The notes beneath the pieces were generated by a model, which was not told the DNA's origin, searched no databases, and was given only the letters and a program-made list of their open reading frames with translations. 16,272 nucleotides of DNA from RGZA01 sp964568585 (lineage in GTDB: Bacteria; Pseudomonadota; Alphaproteobacteria; UBA9219; RGZA01): the NCBI GenBank assembly GCA_964568585.1, contig CAZMQI010000042.1, forward strand, positions 1 through 16,272, written 5' to 3'. Positions 15,214 to 16,272 of this stretch are shown piece after piece; the stretch's first letter is position 1; each line of letters begins with the position of its first letter. The translations under genes were made by a program, and so were the position numbers.

Positions 15214-16125
15214 ATGGCGGTGTGGAAAAAACTCGGGCAGCTTTATTGTTTGCCAGACCTTGGCTATCATCCAAAACTGCTTTCCCACACCGCTAATCCA
15301 TTGCCAATCCTGATGGAGGGTGATGTCTATCGCATTTTTTTCAGCAGCCGCGATAAAGATAACCGCTCATCTGTTGGTGCAGTGGATATTGATATAGTGC
15401 AACGCAAAGTCATTCATGAACACAAAACCCCTTTTTTTGAATATGGCGATAAAGGAAGTTTTTTTGCTGATGGCGTAAGTATTGGTAACTGTTACGAAGC
15501 GGATGGAAATACTTATATGCTGTTCATGGGGTGGCAAAATCCACCCGGCGGGCATTGGCGCGGTGATGTTGGCCGTTTGTGCGTGACACACAATCTATCG
15601 CTCGTATTGGATAGCGCGCAGCCTTTTATGGGCATTGACGATGTTGATCCCATCAGTCTTTCTTATCCGTGGGTCATCAAAAATAAAGATGGCACCTATT
15701 CCATGTGGTATGGCTCAACCCAAAGCTGGGATGCTGGCAATGGTGAAATGTTGCATGTGATTAATGCGGCGTCATCGGCGGATGGCCATGTATGGAAACG
15801 TGAAGGCCTAAGCGTTCCGTATCAACTGGGAGTTGCACAAGCGTTTTCGCGGCCAACCGTTGCACAGGATAGGGACGGCTACCATATGTGGTTCTCGTAC
15901 CGAAGCGGAGCAGGTGAGGCCTATCGTATTGGTTACGCCAAAAGCCAGAACAGCAAGCAATGGGAATTAGCACTGAACGAAGCAGGCATTGATGTATCGG
16001 CATCTGGCTGGGATAGCGAGATGATTGAATACCCGTTCGTTTTTGACCATAAGGGGCAGCGCTTTATGCTCTATAATGGCAATGGCTACGGAAAAACCGG
16101 ATTTGGTCTGGCAGTGCTGCAATGA
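15214..16125 (+). CDS. Beta-propeller protein resembling GH43/GH32 glycosidases
   Basis: The 303-residue protein shows repeated blade-like motifs of a five-bladed beta-propeller: YRIFFSSRD (39-47), YMLFMGWQ (101-108), YSMWYGST (162-169), YHMWFSYRS (223-231) and FMLYNGNGYGKTGFGLA (284-300). These resemble the GH43/GH32/GH130-type folds. Conserved PxV turns between blades (YPWVI, RPTV, YPFVF) support the repeat structure. The three catalytic acids of GH43 cannot be assigned with confidence; D87 and E269 are candidates only. No signal peptide is present, so it would be cytoplasmic, which is odd for a degradative enzyme. A trimming, phosphorylase or non-catalytic role is possible. Related proteins of unknown function occur in O-antigen and capsule clusters. 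It starts one base after the acyltransferase stop and overlaps the next gene by ATGA. Confidence 0.72.
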   Translation: MAVWKKLGQLYCLPDLGYHPKLLSHTANPLPILMEGDVYRIFFSSRDKDNRSSVGAVDIDIVQRKVIHEHKTPFFEYGDKGSFFADGVSIGNCYEADGNTYMLFMGWQNPPGGHWRGDVGRLCVTHNLSLVLDSAQPFMGIDDVDPISLSYPWVIKNKDGTYSMWYGSTQSWDAGNGEMLHVINAASSADGHVWKREGLSVPYQLGVAQAFSRPTVAQDRDGYHMWFSYRSGAGEAYRIGYAKSQNSKQWELALNEAGIDVSASGWDSEMIEYPFVFDHKGQRFMLYNGNGYGKTGFGLAVLQ

Positions 16126-16272
16126 ATGCTCAGTTTAAAACAACAGCTACCCAATTTATCCGTTATGGAATGGTCGGGCTTGCTTCCAATGTGGTCGGCT
16201 ATTTTGTTTATTTGCTGGTGAACTATATGGGAGCGCCGCCAAAAATCGCGATGACATTTTTATATGTGGTGG
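16122..16272 (+). CDS. Second GtrA-like flippase (3' end outside window)
   Basis: An ATG overlapping the stop of the propeller gene (ATGA) opens a frame that runs to the window end, giving 50 codons. The translation starts MNAQFKTTATQFIRYG and continues into a hydrophobic helix GLASNVVGYFVYLLV, then NYMGAPPKIAM and the start of a second helix. The QFIRYGMVGLxSNxxGY pattern is that of the N-terminus of GtrA family proteins. It is shorter than many predictors accept because it is cut by the edge. With the GT2 at 9453 and the GT-C-like gene at 7132 it would complete a second gtr-like set. An ATG four bases later (16126) is in another frame and gives no family match. Confidence 0.82.
   Translation, partial: MNAQFKTTATQFIRYGMVGLASNVVGYFVYLLVNYMGAPPKIAMTFLYVV

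Larger units (their letters stand above)
1323..16272 (+). other. Probable single translationally coupled operon
   Basis: From 1323 to the window end all genes run in the same direction. Junctions are +5, -4, -28, +12, +1, +18, -4, +1, -1, +2, -4, -4, +1 and -4 bases. Recognisable Shine-Dalgarno sequences are scarce, so stop-start coupling probably drives translation. No gap after 1322 is large enough for an ordinary promoter, although promoters inside coding sequence cannot be excluded. Confidence 0.7.

Noticed and set aside
1..16272. Phage-borne serotype-conversion island suggested by the gtr-like genes
   Set aside because: No integrase, attachment repeats, transposase or tRNA gene is visible. 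The genes are embedded in a colinear exporter locus rather than a prophage.
1..16272. CRISPR array, tRNA, rRNA or insertion sequence
   Set aside because: No spaced direct repeats, no tRNA-like cloverleaf, no transposase frame and no terminal inverted repeats were seen on either strand.

Overview
The window is a dense, single-strand (all +) run of genes from a surface-polysaccharide locus, most likely LPS O-antigen or a similar exported glycan, of a Gram-negative bacterium. Base composition is moderate (by eye mid-40s % GC). The ABC-exporter type, the GtrA/GtrB-type proteins and the ATGA-style gene overlaps suggest a proteobacterium. I cannot name the genus; an environmental alphaproteobacterium is only a guess.

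Layout. (1) 2-1211: the 3' part of an ABC-2 polysaccharide-export permease (Wzm-like) and its ATPase (Wzt-like). (2) 1212-1322: the only sizeable gap, with no clear promoter or terminator. (3) 1323-5250: a GtrB-like GT2 glycosyltransferase with C-terminal membrane anchors, an 823-residue polytopic membrane protein and a GtrA-like flippase. (4) 5223-8739: a methyltransferase with an N-terminal four-cysteine zinc-site motif, an unusual protein with a C-terminal Rieske [2Fe-2S] domain, and a 535-residue GT-C-like membrane protein that carries a run of ten G inside its coding sequence. (5) 8758-12661: a WbqC-family protein, a second GtrB-like GT2, a PhyH-type Fe(II)/2-oxoglutarate oxygenase and two class I SAM methyltransferases. 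(6) 12658-16125: a polytopic membrane protein fused to a DCC thiol-oxidoreductase-like domain, a NeuD/PglD-type acyltransferase and a beta-propeller protein resembling GH43/GH32 glycosidases. (7) 16122 to the end: the start of a second GtrA-like gene, cut by the window edge.

How it may work together (inference). The ABC pair exports a glycan finished in the cytoplasm. The two GtrA/GtrB/large-membrane-protein sets look like three-component modules: GtrB loads a sugar on undecaprenyl phosphate, GtrA flips it, and the polytopic enzyme transfers it to the glycan in the periplasm. The methyltransferases, oxygenase, Rieske protein and acyltransferase would decorate the sugars. From 1323 on, almost every junction is an overlap or a gap of 18 bases or less, so the set is probably one translationally coupled operon. 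The G10 tract is the most notable signal because slippage there would truncate the 535-residue protein, a plausible phase-variation switch for surface structure.
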